From: Desulfosporosinus lacus DSM 15449
GTDB taxonomy: Bacteria; Bacillota; Desulfitobacteriia; Desulfitobacteriales; Desulfitobacteriaceae
Direction of reading: 5' to 3'
Assembly (NCBI RefSeq): GCF_900129935.1
Contig: NZ_FQXJ01000014.1
Span: 89,779 to 153,778, forward strand
Length of the DNA stretch: 64,000 nt
A program made the position numbers and the translations under genes. The stretch's first letter is position 1. Each line of letters starts with the position of its first letter. Positions 32,315 through 39,891 of this stretch are shown one piece after another. The notes under the pieces are model-generated. The model was not told the origin of the DNA. It made no database searches and saw nothing but the letters and a program-made list of their open reading frames with translations.

Positions 32315-32450
32315 TTGATTAAGACCAATTAACTAAACCTTCTTTCGATATAATCAGTTTGCTCCAAAGGAAAGGTGCATTAGAAGCAGTAATAAGGATT
32401 TTGCGAAGCTAGGGTTGATTTCCTCAGCTCAGACAATTCTACGTGAAAAA

Positions 32451-32484
32451 GGAGCGAAGCCTAAGATTCCCTTAGTTTCGCTCC
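32451..32484 (-). terminator. terminator downstream of the hicBA remnant
   Basis: GGAGCGAA ... TTCGCTCC, with CTAAG/CTTAG extending the stem inside, followed by TTTTT on the minus strand (32446-32450). Confidence 0.75.
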
Positions 32485-32568
32485 CCTATTTATTATCCGC
32501 TCCACTGAAACTCTCTCCGGTTCTATCTACAGCACACAGCTGGAATACAAAAACTTTCCGTTTCAGCC

Positions 32569-32715
32569 TCACAGGGAATAATGCACTCCAGGGTAACTTC
32601 TCGTCATGGCTGACTCTGAGATATTTGACGATCCGATATAGACGGCACTGAAGCTGGTGTTCTTAATAGGTTCGACAAATTGCGGAAGTACCAGTCCCTG
32701 CCGCGGGGAATACGA
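32569..32715 (-). pseudogene. fragment of a PLD-nuclease/DEAD-box helicase (DUF3427-type)
   Basis: A frame overlapping the truncated hicA reads QGLVLPQFVEPIKNTSFSAV then YIGSSNISESAMTRSYPG and stops. The F-S-x-x-Y-I-G-S-S-N-x-S-x-S-A-x-T signature is that of phospholipase-D-type domains in DEAD/DEAH helicases such as those with DUF3427. Only about 45 codons remain. Confidence 0.5.
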
Positions 32716-32825
32716 AGCGAACGACGTAAGTAGTGGTGACTTCCTCGAATGTGTGAAACTCTAAAGTCCGCTCTCTTAAGCGCAGCTACAACATTTTTCC
32801 CCTCAACTCTCGGTAGCCTAGGCAT
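32604..32825 (-). pseudogene. hicA: HicA-like mRNA interferase, C-terminus replaced
   Basis: The first 35 residues (MPRLPRVEGKNVVAALKRAD, FRVSHIRGSHHYLR) are the HicA double-stranded RNA-binding fold with the catalytic His region GSHHYLR. Beyond that, a HicA would continue with its short C-terminal part ending in a leucine-rich helix, but this frame becomes RSLRIPRGRDWYFRNLSNL, which is helicase-fragment DNA read out of frame. The toxin is therefore truncated. It starts 2 bp after the hicB stop, the normal hicBA arrangement. Confidence 0.65.
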
Positions 32826-32827
32826 AA

Positions 32828-33052
32828 TTAGTAGCTCACCTGCACTTCATCCATTTCCACAATAGTTGAGGAAGGAATCGGCAGACCTTCGATCACTAAG
32901 GCTTCGAGAAAACCTTCTATTGCTTCCTGTACATGCTCAAGAGCCTCATTTCGATCACGTCCCTGGGTAACGCAACCCGGAAGTTCAGGGACGGTAACAG
33001 TGAAGCCGCCACTTTCATTTTTTTCGAGGATAACTTTAAATCTTCTTTGCAT
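32828..33052 (-). CDS. hicB: HicB-type antitoxin
   Basis: 74 residues with the partial RNase-H-like HicB fold: RRFKVILEKNESGGFTVTVP, ELPGCVTQGRDRNEALEHV, QEAIEGFLEAL. The start is ATG 33052, 8 bases after GGAGGT; an in-frame ATG at 33070 precedes the site. The cognate HicA is truncated, so this antitoxin may be orphaned. A nearly identical second copy is broken into pieces at 36837-36856 and 38590-38787. Confidence 0.85.
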   Translation of the reverse strand: MQRRFKVILEKNESGGFTVTVPELPGCVTQGRDRNEALEHVQEAIEGFLEALVIEGLPIPSSTIVEMDEVQVSY

Positions 33053-33295
33053 AATTGAATACCTCCGCATTACTTATTTTCGCCTGCGACGACACCAACT
33101 AATAATGAGCGCATTATACCCCTCCCGCTTTGCTCGCTCCCCAACCAACTTCCATTTTATACTTCCGTCTTTTCATTTAAAGTCCAATTAAAGAATCTGG
33201 GGTTACGATAACAATTTATCACCCAAAATAATACCTTATTTTACCATATACTAAAAATACTATTTGTAACATGTTACCTCTGTAACAAAAAAAAA

Positions 33296-33332
33296 CCGGC
33301 CCGTTACAGTTGGTTCAATGGTAACGGGCCGG
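33296..33332 (-). terminator. strong terminator of the MFS/lyase operon
   Basis: A 12-bp perfect stem CCGGCCCGTTAC (33321-33332 pairing with 33296-33307) is followed on the minus strand by nine T residues, 27 bp past the MFS stop. Confidence 0.9.
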
Positions 33333-33358
33333 ATAGCTGTTAGGGATGGCCTTAACTT

Positions 33359-34687
33359 CTATTGTTCAGGTGACAGGCCGTTAGGGGATAATTGCTTCGA
33401 AAACTCTGGAGAATGCTTTTTTAAATCAAGAGTTAAAACGATGAGGCCGGCAACAGCAGCTATAATGGAGAAGAAGACGAATACACCTGTACTGCCGAAC
33501 CTGCCCATCAGGATGCCGGTTAACATGTTTCCGCAAATTGAGCCGATGGCGTTGCAACAGTTAATAACGGCAATGGATATCGCAACGCCCTCTACCGAAA
33601 GCAACTCCGACGGCAAGGCCCAAAACGGGCCGTAATAACTCATGACCGAGGCACCAAAAAGCATTAAGGCCAGCATCTTGAGCGCAAGACTGTTAACCGG
33701 GAGGCAAATCAACAGGAAGGAGAAGGCCAAAACAAACATGGGAAGGGCTATATGCCATTTTCGTTCCCCGATTTTATCGGAGTGTTTGCCCACCCAATAC
33801 ATACAAATCACGGAGATAATCATGGGGAGCACCATGACAAAGCCAATCAGCGAAGGCGAAAGAAAGGCCGCAATATCTTTGATCAGCGTCGGCATCCAAA
33901 TGCTGGCAGCTTGGACGGCAACATTAATAATACCGTAAATAGCCGCTAATTTCCAAAGCGTTGCATTGGTTACAGTTTTTTTCCAGCTAACCGGCTCTTT
34001 ATTGGCCAGATTGTTGGCTTTTTCTTCTTCCAAGTCCGCACGAATTACATTTTTTTCTTCCACTGACAGCCATTTGGCCTGATCCGGGTTATCTCTCATC
34101 ACGAACCAGGCGATGACACCCAAGATCATTGGCAGAATCCCTTCGATAATGAATAGCCATCTCCATCCGGAGATACCGCCAAAGTTGATATATTGAATAA
34201 TATAACCGGCTACCGGGGGCCCAATAATATTGGCAACGGATAAGGACAGCGTAAATATTGCTGTGACCCTGCCGCGTTCACTGCGTGGAAACCAGAGTGT
34301 AAGCCAGTAGATGATGCCGACGAAGAAACCGGATTCAAACATGCCCAGTAAAACCCGGAAAACGATAAGCTGGGTTAAATTCTGCGCAAAAAAGGTCAGC
34401 AGCGTAGCCAGTCCCCAGCCAATAACGATGGTCGGTATAACTTTGCGCGCCCCGATTCTCTCCAAAAGCATATTGGTGGGCACTTGGAATATCAGATAAG
34501 TAATGAAGAATACCGAAGTAACAATACCGAAATCAACGGAGGAGATTCCCAGTTCTTTGTTCATCGTCAGCGCTGCATAACCGATATTTGTCCGATCCAA
34601 GCCGTTAAAGAAATAAAGAAGAAACGGTAACGGAATAATAAACCGGATTAATTTATTGTATAACTTTTTCCTATCAAATGTTTCCAT
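33359..34687 (-). CDS. MFS transporter, anion:cation symporter family
   Basis: 442 residues with 12 membrane helices and the ACS-family layout: DRTNIGYAAL in helix 1, the loop-2/3 motif NMLLERIGARKVIPTIVIGW, FESGFFVGIIYWLTLWFPR in helix 5 and GWRWLFIIEGILP in helix 6. This family imports organic anions such as tartrate, glucarate, phthalate or hydroxy-acids. The ATG at 34687 follows GGAGG and is preferred over an upstream GTG/ATG extension. It lies 29 bp downstream of the isocitrate-lyase-family gene, so it probably imports that enzyme's substrate or a precursor. Confidence 0.85.
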   Translation of the reverse strand: METFDRKKLYNKLIRFIIPLPFLLYFFNGLDRTNIGYAALTMNKELGISSVDFGIVTSVFFITYLIFQVPTNMLLERIGARKVIPTIVIGWGLATLLTFFAQNLTQLIVFRVLLGMFESGFFVGIIYWLTLWFPRSERGRVTAIFTLSLSVANIIGPPVAGYIIQYINFGGISGWRWLFIIEGILPMILGVIAWFVMRDNPDQAKWLSVEEKNVIRADLEEEKANNLANKEPVSWKKTVTNATLWKLAAIYGIINVAVQAASIWMPTLIKDIAAFLSPSLIGFVMVLPMIISVICMYWVGKHSDKIGERKWHIALPMFVLAFSFLLICLPVNSLALKMLALMLFGASVMSYYGPFWALPSELLSVEGVAISIAVINCCNAIGSICGNMLTGILMGRFGSTGVFVFFSIIAAVAGLIVLTLDLKKHSPEFSKQLSPNGLSPEQ

Positions 34688-34715
34688 AATTCTCCTCCAT
34701 AATTCTCCTTCAAAA

Positions 34716-35603
34716 TCAGAGCATATCGTACTTTTGGCGCAGGGCCTCCCAGTCGTTAATCCTGGAAATCTCGTTATTTTCAAAATACGTGCAGCAGTGT
34801 TCCTGAAAATACGCCAGGGTAAGCTGTCCGCTGTCCATCATGGTCTGGTACAGGGCTTTAACAGCCTTATGCGCTGCCCCAAAGGCCGCGGCGCAATTGA
34901 TTACTCCGGCATAGCCCATCTCCTCATAGACGGCAAAAGGCAAGTGGCCGAAAGGAAGCGGATGCGCGGGGTGTGGGATATCCGCGATAAAAGCGATAAT
35001 CCTGCCAGGGAATTCTTTGGCAACGATCCGTAATTCTTCTTCGCTCTGTGCTTCAAAATAGATGCCATAGTCGGCACCGGCTTTCAGGTAGGCGTCAAAT
35101 CTGCGCAGAACGCCGTCCAGCCCTTCCGTCGCCTGGGAGTCCGTCCGGGTGATAAGGACAAAGTCAGGGTCGTTTCGGATTTCCAAGGCGGCTTTGATCT
35201 TCCTGACGTTTTCTTCAAGAGGGATAACCGTTCTGCCGGGCATCATCCCGCATTTTTTGGGGAAAAACTGATCCTCGAAATGAACTCCGGCGACACCGGC
35301 ATTTTCGTAGGCGTGAATCGTGCGGGCAAAATTGCTCAGCGCGCCGAATCCCTGGTCTATATCGCAAATGATGGGCATATTGACAGCATTGACGCTGTTG
35401 ATCGCCGCATTAATCATCTCCGTCTGGGTGATGAATCCCCAGTCCGGGGTACGGGTTATACTTGCCGCCAACGAGTATCCTCCCAGATACCCGGCCTTGA
35501 AGCCGACAGTTTCTACGAGAGCCATGGAGAAAGCGTCGTACCCGCCGGGGATTACCTGAAAACCATTGGTAAGAATCGTTCTAAGTTTTTTAGCATTCGT
35601 CAC
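34716..35603 (-). CDS. isocitrate lyase / PEP mutase family enzyme
   Basis: About 295 residues of the ICL/PEPM TIM-barrel family. Visible are the PGGYDAFSM substrate loop, CDIDQGFGA for Mg2+ binding, GVHFEDQFFPKKCGMMPGR with the catalytic KKCG loop, and ITRTDSQATEGLDGVLRR. Length and the KKCGxMxGR loop fit 2-methylisocitrate, dimethylmalate or oxaloacetate-type lyases rather than classical isocitrate lyase (over 400 residues). I set the start at the GTG at 35603 (AAGGAC 6 bases upstream), giving MTNAKKLRTILTNGF; an ATG at 35672 adds residues unlike the family. It forms an operon with the MFS transporter; TetR gene 36028-36594 lies upstream. Confidence 0.8.
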   Translation of the reverse strand: MTNAKKLRTILTNGFQVIPGGYDAFSMALVETVGFKAGYLGGYSLAASITRTPDWGFITQTEMINAAINSVNAVNMPIICDIDQGFGALSNFARTIHAYENAGVAGVHFEDQFFPKKCGMMPGRTVIPLEENVRKIKAALEIRNDPDFVLITRTDSQATEGLDGVLRRFDAYLKAGADYGIYFEAQSEEELRIVAKEFPGRIIAFIADIPHPAHPLPFGHLPFAVYEEMGYAGVINCAAAFGAAHKAVKALYQTMMDSGQLTLAYFQEHCCTYFENNEISRINDWEALRQKYDML

Positions 35604-35876
35604 AGTAAGTCCTTCTTTCGTTAAAGCTTCCCTCAAGTCGCTGCATCTAACCGGAATGCAGCGGAGAAACAAGTATCCCGGTAAATAACTTGTTGCTGTG
35701 ATTTAAATCATATAATATTTAAAAATATATTCAATTTCCAAAAAAAACGAAACTGAGAATTAAGTAACACTTTTAACCTAAATTGTGAAATATCCATTAA
35801 TTTTTGTTTATCATATTTGAGGTCGCTCATGAAAACGGAAATAGGTTGAGGTTTTCCGGATCAGGCAAATCAAAAA

Positions 35877-35904
35877 GGAGCAGCCGTCTTAACGTTTCTG
35901 CTCC
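35877..35904 (-). terminator. terminator of the tetR gene
   Basis: GGAGCAG (minus-strand reading from 35904) pairs with CTGCTCC and is followed by TTTTTGATTT, 124 bp past the TetR stop. The operon promoter of the lyase gene must lie between here and 35603; the stretch is AT-rich but boxes are not clear. Confidence 0.8.
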
Positions 35905-36027
35905 CGGGGAGTATTCGTAGTTTCATGGAATTTGCACTTGAGATTTACACAGAGTTCGGGTCACACGCGGCAATTTCCGCAATTTTCGTTCTTACATTTA
36001 AATATGAGCTCGGATTAAGCACGAACC

Positions 36028-36594
36028 TCAGAAATCAAATTCCTTGTGACCGGCAAGGCAAATCCGCTGGATACAATCGCCAAGTTCCTGGATAGTAATT
36101 GGTGAATCAGAACAAAGCCACTCAAATATAGTGGCAATTAATCCTGCGTTGAGAAAAGTTTGAACATGGTACATCGTACTTTGTTCATTATTCGTAATGA
36201 AGTCAAGCCTGATACTCCGAAAAGAGCTGTACAATCGTATAAAGAGTTCAGCAGACCCTTTCCCTTTGGCAAGATCACGATAATAGGCCAGGTCATTCGT
36301 GATACCCCGTACAAGCGCACTATAAATGCCCTGCATGTCGTACTTTCCGTTCTGGTTATATCGGCATTGGAGGTTGTAATATCCGGAAAAAATATCGTCT
36401 TCGATCTCCTTGAACACTGCTTCAACTGAGGAATAGTGAAGATAAAAAGTTCTGCGGCTAATGTCTGCGATGTTACACAGTTCAGAAACGTTGATCTTTT
36501 CAAGGTTTTTATCAATCATCAGCTTTGCCAAAGCGCGCTTTATCGCCTTTCTGGTTTTGCCGATTCTCCTGTCCCTGCCCCCATCGGATTCCAT
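36028..36594 (-). CDS. TetR/AcrR family regulator
   Basis: 188 residues. The N-terminal helix-turn-helix reads TRKAIKRALAKLMIDKNLEK, INVSELCNIADISRRTFYLH, YSSVEAVF, the canonical TetR DNA-binding domain (about residues 10-60). The C-terminal ligand/dimerisation domain is of the short Firmicute type (FNAGLIATIFEWLCSDSPI). It is upstream of and co-directional with the lyase/MFS operon but separated by a terminator, so it is a plausible local regulator. ATG 36594 (MESDGGRD) is preceded by AAGGGTG. Confidence 0.85.
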   Translation of the reverse strand: MESDGGRDRRIGKTRKAIKRALAKLMIDKNLEKINVSELCNIADISRRTFYLHYSSVEAVFKEIEDDIFSGYYNLQCRYNQNGKYDMQGIYSALVRGITNDLAYYRDLAKGKGSAELFIRLYSSFRSIRLDFITNNEQSTMYHVQTFLNAGLIATIFEWLCSDSPITIQELGDCIQRICLAGHKEFDF

Positions 36595-36836
36595 AATAAG
36601 CACCCTTCCGTTATTCTTGTCGAGTACGAATCGTAATAATACATGACCATTCGATGAATGCCATTCGGTCTGTACTTTGATGATTTCCGGCTGCTTGTCG
36701 TTGATATGAAAATTCTCACTCTTTGGTATTCGCTATCGTTCTGATAATTCCCTGCAATCGGACGACTTGTGTCCGTATGTATTCCCTTTTCTTCAATACG
36801 GTTTCAGCAGCCATGATACAGCCCGGTTGATCCGTT

Positions 36837-36856
36837 GCTCACCTGCACTTCATCCA
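36837..36856 (-). pseudogene. 3' scrap of the second hicB copy
   Basis: 20 bases are identical to the 3' end of the intact hicB (32833-32852). The matching 5' portion resumes at 38590, about 1.73 kb away on the same strand, so one hicB copy has been split by insertion with loss of about 10 bases. Confidence 0.6.
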
Positions 36857-37089
36857 ATAGTCGAATTGATCGAGTTAGCACATCTTCTTTCGTTGCCTAC
36901 TGGCGTTGTGTAGTAACGCTGTTCTATCCCATAAAGCAGTTTTTTTAGTTCGTCATCCGATTTTATTCTAAAGGCATTGTTCTGGTAATCCAAGTCGGGA
37001 CAATCGCGATAAAGTAGACAGAGATAAACTTTATGATTTTCTTTTACTTGACGAAGTGGGTTATGATATGAATATTTTGCCCTTTTCAC
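36850..37089 (-). CDS. small hypothetical frame in the insertion region
   Basis: A 79-codon frame reads KRAKYSYHNPLRQVKENHKV, YLCLLYRDCPDLDYQNNAFR, IKSDDELKKLLYGIEQRYYT. It is protein-like and charged, but has no ribosome site and its start overlaps the IS1595 debris. It may be the C-terminal part of a lost gene. Family not recognised. Confidence 0.3.
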   Translation of the reverse strand: MKRAKYSYHNPLRQVKENHKVYLCLLYRDCPDLDYQNNAFRIKSDDELKKLLYGIEQRYYTTPVGNERRCANSINSTIG

Positions 37090-37290
37090 CCTGTGCTTCA
37101 GTAGACTTTATGCTGTAATGGTCTAAGCCCTTCTGCCGAGCAAACATTGAATAAGACCTCCATGCATCCGAGCAGAGAATATTATATTCTGAAACCTTTG
37201 AACCAATGAGCTTATTCACTTGTTTTATAGAGATACGACCTTGGCAAGATACCGTAAGATGACGGGATAACAACCCGTCTTTTTTTCACC
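37061..37290 (-). pseudogene. IS1595-family transposase remnant
   Basis: The frame LLSRHLTVSCQGRISIKQVN, KLIGSKVSEYNILCSDAWRS, YSMFARQKGLDHYSIKSTEA corresponds to the middle of the DDE domain of IS1595 transposases (the second catalytic Asp in CSDAWRSY). Both ends are missing and the upstream part (SIRATATILLGEKK) is in another frame. No terminal repeats are visible. Confidence 0.65.
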
Positions 37291-37299
37291 TAAAAGAAT

Positions 37300-37444
37300 A
37301 GTTGCTGTTGCTCGAATGGACATATTCCCCGAAGTCAACCATAGAATTAGAGTGAAATGGACTGCCCTTGTGCGTCCACTTCTCCAAACGCTGTTCAATA
37401 GTTGTTTTTCCGACACAGCTTGCTCCACTGAGAAATAATCGCAT
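37300..37444 (-). pseudogene. mosaic of a P-loop N-terminus and exonuclease/RecQ DNA
   Basis: From ATG 37444 the frame reads MRLFLSGASCVGKTTIEQRL with a Walker A (GASCVGKT), then GSPFHSNSMVDFGEYV. That second part is at DNA level a copy of 31981-32044 (exonuclease/RecQ fragment) with an in-frame deletion of about 20 bases. It runs on into IS1595 debris. Confidence 0.55.
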
Positions 37445-37627
37445 TTAAACGTCATGCCAGAAATTCCTTTCAGACTTATCCCCCTTTAAATATGGCGAAG
37501 TGTTAATATTTTCCGTCATCAACGAACTCTTCTGTTCCGTAGGGAGAATACGACTAGGTGGCCGCTGTGGGGTTTAATAGCTGAACGCGAGAATCCTCGG
37601 TAAACTAAATGCGTCAACAGTTCTTCT

Positions 37628-37972
37628 TCATTTTTGTTCTTTTACTGAATACTGTTCTATGGCTTCTTCAACATACTGATTCAATGATTTTCCCTCTATC
37701 AAGGCCCTTTGTGCTGCTTGTTTATGAAGCTCAGGGGGTATCCTTACATTAAAGCTACCTTTATACATCTTTTCCGGTTCTTTACCGTTCAAATTGCACA
37801 GTTCAAGATAATCCTCAACCGCTTCTTCAAATGCTGACTTTAGTTCGCTGACACTACTGCCTTCATAACTGATTGAATCATTTATGCCTTCAATCTTGCC
37901 ATAGAAAATCTCATCTTCTGTGCTGTAATGCACTGAACCAATATAATCTTTGTATATCATCACATTTTTCAT
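37628..37972 (-). CDS. hicB: HicB-family antitoxin with ribbon-helix-helix domain
   Basis: 114 residues. The N-terminal HicB fold is visible in IYKDYIGSVHYSTEDEIFYG, KIEGINDSISYEGSSVSELK and AFEEAVEDYLELC. The C-terminal ribbon-helix-helix DNA-binding part is GSFNVRIPPELHKQAAQRAL, IEGKSLNQYVEEAIEQY. This longer HicB type represses its own operon. It overlaps the end of the hicA gene upstream and belongs with the palindrome at 38267-38295. It differs in family from the HicB at 32828-33052. ATG 37972 is preferred; a TTG at 37978 is also in frame. Confidence 0.85.
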   Translation of the reverse strand: MKNVMIYKDYIGSVHYSTEDEIFYGKIEGINDSISYEGSSVSELKSAFEEAVEDYLELCNLNGKEPEKMYKGSFNVRIPPELHKQAAQRALIEGKSLNQYVEEAIEQYSVKEQK

Positions 37973-37974
37973 AA

Positions 37975-38228
37975 TCAAATCACTCCCTGATTTTTCAACT
38001 CTTCAATCAACTGCTCGATTTGATATTTCTTCAATATATTTCCCGGATGCGGTCTATGGAGTCTTATAATATGTCCTGCCAGTGGACGAAAGCAACCCTC
38101 GACCCCGAAGTACGCCCCCTGTTCTCTTCTTTGTAACCGAATTTTGCTAACAAACTTCTTGCTTCATCATATTCAAAGTCGATAGGTCTCTTAAGCAATC
38201 TGTCTATAAGTTTATCTCTTTTGCTCAT
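37975..38228 (-). pseudogene. hicA: HicA-type toxin with frameshift
   Basis: From ATG 38228 (GAGGTG 5-6 bases upstream) the frame reads MSKRDKLIDRLLKRPIDFEY, DEARSLLAKFGYKEENRGRT, SGSRVAFVHWQ, then shifts. The normal ending AGHIIRLHRPHPGNILKKYQ, IEQLIEELKNQGVI is in the next frame. One base lost or gained near 38090 inactivates an otherwise complete HicA of the larger (about 84-residue) type. The catalytic His region lies after the shift, so the product is probably inactive. Confidence 0.75.
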
Positions 38229-38266
38229 CGTGCACCTCTTATCTTTAATATATTATCAAAGATCAA

Positions 38267-38295
38267 AATATGCAACTAAATATTAGTTGCATATT
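38267..38295. promoter_or_regulatory. candidate HicB operator, 13-bp perfect palindrome
   Basis: AATATGCAACTAA (38267-38279), a 3-base spacer, then TTAGTTGCATATT (38283-38295), 39 bp upstream of the hicA start. Position and symmetry fit autoregulation by the ribbon-helix-helix HicB. Confidence 0.7.
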
Positions 38296-38411
38296 CCATT
38301 GCGTTATTAACTTAGTGAGCTGAGCCTTCCGTTAGCTAAGAATGCATGGAAGTGCGGTCCCGATATATCGACAGGTTGCGGCATCAGGGTTACGCTGAGC
38401 GTAAAGCAAAA

Positions 38412-38433
38412 AAATCAACCGTTCGGTTGATTT
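38412..38433. terminator. bidirectional hairpin
   Basis: AAATCAACCG (38412-38421), TT loop, CGGTTGATTT. It is preceded by AAAA on one side, so it can end a minus-strand transcript such as one from the split hicB. 38300-38585 otherwise shows no gene. Confidence 0.6.
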
Positions 38434-38589
38434 AGAAGGGGTAATTCGACGCTTCTCTTAGCGATAGGGCCTTTTATTCTACAAAGCACTTTTGGGCTAG
38501 AATTGGGTCATGCGAAAATAGTTTTAGAATTGCGATATTCAATGTAGTACATAAAACTTAATGATTTGTTTAATTCGTCCTATTATATA

Positions 38590-38787
38590 GTAGCTTTAGT
38601 TGAGGAAGGAATCGCCAGACCTTCGATCACTAAGGCTTCGAGAAAACCTGCTATTGCTTCCTGTACATGCTCAAGAGCCTCTTTTCGATCACATCCCTGG
38701 GTAACGCAACCTGGAAGTTCAGGGACGGTAACAGTGAAGCCGCCACTTTCATTTTTTTTCGAGGATAACTTTGAATCTTCTTTGCAT
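38590..38787 (-). pseudogene. hicB: 5' portion of a second hicB copy
   Basis: Nearly identical to 32860-33052, including the ribosome site upstream, but with eight instead of seven T residues in the plus-strand run at 38752-38759, so the frame shifts after RRFKVILE. It ends at TTGAGGAAGG, where the last 20-30 bases of the gene are missing; they are found at 36837-36856. Confidence 0.8.
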
Positions 38788-38874
38788 AATTGAATACCTC
38801 CGCATTACTTATTTTCGCCTGACTCCGTAAGCGCCGTTCAAGTTACCGATTCTACGTTTTTGCCAACTAATGGG

Positions 38875-39168
38875 TTAGGATCGGTGATGATACCGCTTTG
38901 ATCTTCCACTGTTTTCTGGAGGTCCGCGTTCCTCCTTCAGTGCCTGGCTGTAGTTCAAATTCGGATCCGGATCCGAATTTAAGGAGGTAAGCTGTCCGGC
39001 TCCGTACTCTTTGAAGATACGCATCAGTTTATTGCCTGCTCTGGGAGAAATCCACCGACTCCTCCAGCCAACAGCTTCCCCATCACGAAAATTAACGATG
39101 GAGTTAACCCCTGTGTTTTTATCGATAATCTTCATCTCAAACCCGGGAAGGCATACTACGGGAACCAT
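38875..39168 (-). CDS. hypothetical protein, possibly a fragment
   Basis: 97 codons: MVPVVCLPGFEMKIIDKNTG, VNSIVNFRDGEAVGWRSRWI, SPRAGNKLMRIFKEYGAGQL, ending GRSKRYHHRS. The first 75 residues look like real protein; the Arg/His-rich end may be out-of-frame sequence. A 24-bp palindrome (38957-38980) lies within it, coding for part of SLNSDPDPNLNYS. A GAGAGGATT stretch upstream is a weak ribosome site. Family not recognised. Confidence 0.35.
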   Translation of the reverse strand: MVPVVCLPGFEMKIIDKNTGVNSIVNFRDGEAVGWRSRWISPRAGNKLMRIFKEYGAGQLTSLNSDPDPNLNYSQALKEERGPPENSGRSKRYHHRS

Positions 39169-39276
39169 AAAATCCTCTCGCTGGTTTCAAGTCATTTTGG
39201 ATCTAACCACCCAACCCCGCCTAGAGCCTGGGTTTGCCTAATGCGGAAAAGGTGTTTTGCATAAATAAACAGCGTG

Positions 39277-39301
39277 AGAAGCCGCTTGCTGCGCGGCTTC
39301 T
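39277..39301 (+). terminator. hairpin with plus-strand U-rich tail
   Basis: AGAAGCCGC, 7-base loop, GCGGCTTCT, followed by TTCTTCTTT on the plus strand. It separates the graveyard region from the MerR gene; no plus-strand gene is seen upstream. Confidence 0.5.
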
Positions 39302-39360
39302 TTCTTCTTTAGTAAAAAAGCACAATTCACAATCTCCTCTAACTTGCGAAAATATGTGTA

Positions 39361-39747
39361 TTATACCTCTTCACGATCCCACGACAGTACACCTGTTTCC
39401 ATGGCTATTTCATACCGCTCGATCTTGAAGTTCAGACGATCCAGCGTGCTTTCGATAGCCGCTTTCTGCGCCAAAAGCTGTTCACGCTGCTCAAGGAGGA
39501 GTTCACGCCGGGCAGGGATCGTCTCATCGCCCTGCTGCGTCAGCTTCAAATATTCAATCATCACTTCTACCGGAAGGCCGGCACTACGCATACATTTGGC
39601 AAGCTCCACCCATTTGCAGTTCTCCTCGGTGTAATCTCTAATTCCGCTCGGGGTGCGGTTGACAGGCGGAATCATACCGACTCTTTCATAATAGCGCAGG
39701 GTATCCTGGGAAAGATCAAATTTTTTACTTACTACTGCAATGTTCAT
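39361..39747 (-). CDS. MerR family transcriptional regulator
   Basis: 128 residues. The N-terminal winged helix is MNIAVVSKKFDLSQDTLRYY, ERVGMIPPVNRTPSGIRDYT, typical of the AdhR/YfmP-like MerR subgroup that lacks metal-binding cysteines. A coiled-coil dimerisation helix follows (LLLEQREQLLAQKAAIESTL). ATG 39747 is preceded by AAAGGAGGGGAAGAGA; 39804 is an artefactual extension. It lies 145 bp downstream of the aldo/keto reductase. MerR-type promoters with 19-bp spacers precede the alcohol dehydrogenase gene (42507-42537) and the aldo/keto reductase remnant (43959-43989), so it probably activates them. Confidence 0.9.
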   Translation of the reverse strand: MNIAVVSKKFDLSQDTLRYYERVGMIPPVNRTPSGIRDYTEENCKWVELAKCMRSAGLPVEVMIEYLKLTQQGDETIPARRELLLEQREQLLAQKAAIESTLDRLNFKIERYEIAMETGVLSWDREEV

Positions 39748-39891
39748 TCTCTTCCCCTCCTTTTTACCAAATAAAATTGCTAGAGATCGGTTCCATTCGG
39801 GCAAAGTTTCTTGATATTGCCCTCACTGCGTTAATTCCTATATTTTCCTTGCTATTACTTCTGCAGTTCACTGATTCTCATAACTTACCTC

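Noticed and set aside
38566..38793. Plus-strand gene of 75 codons with a PSITKASRKPAIASCT-type product
   Set aside because: It is the complementary strand of the split hicB copy; the minus strand matches the intact HicB in sequence and ribosome site.
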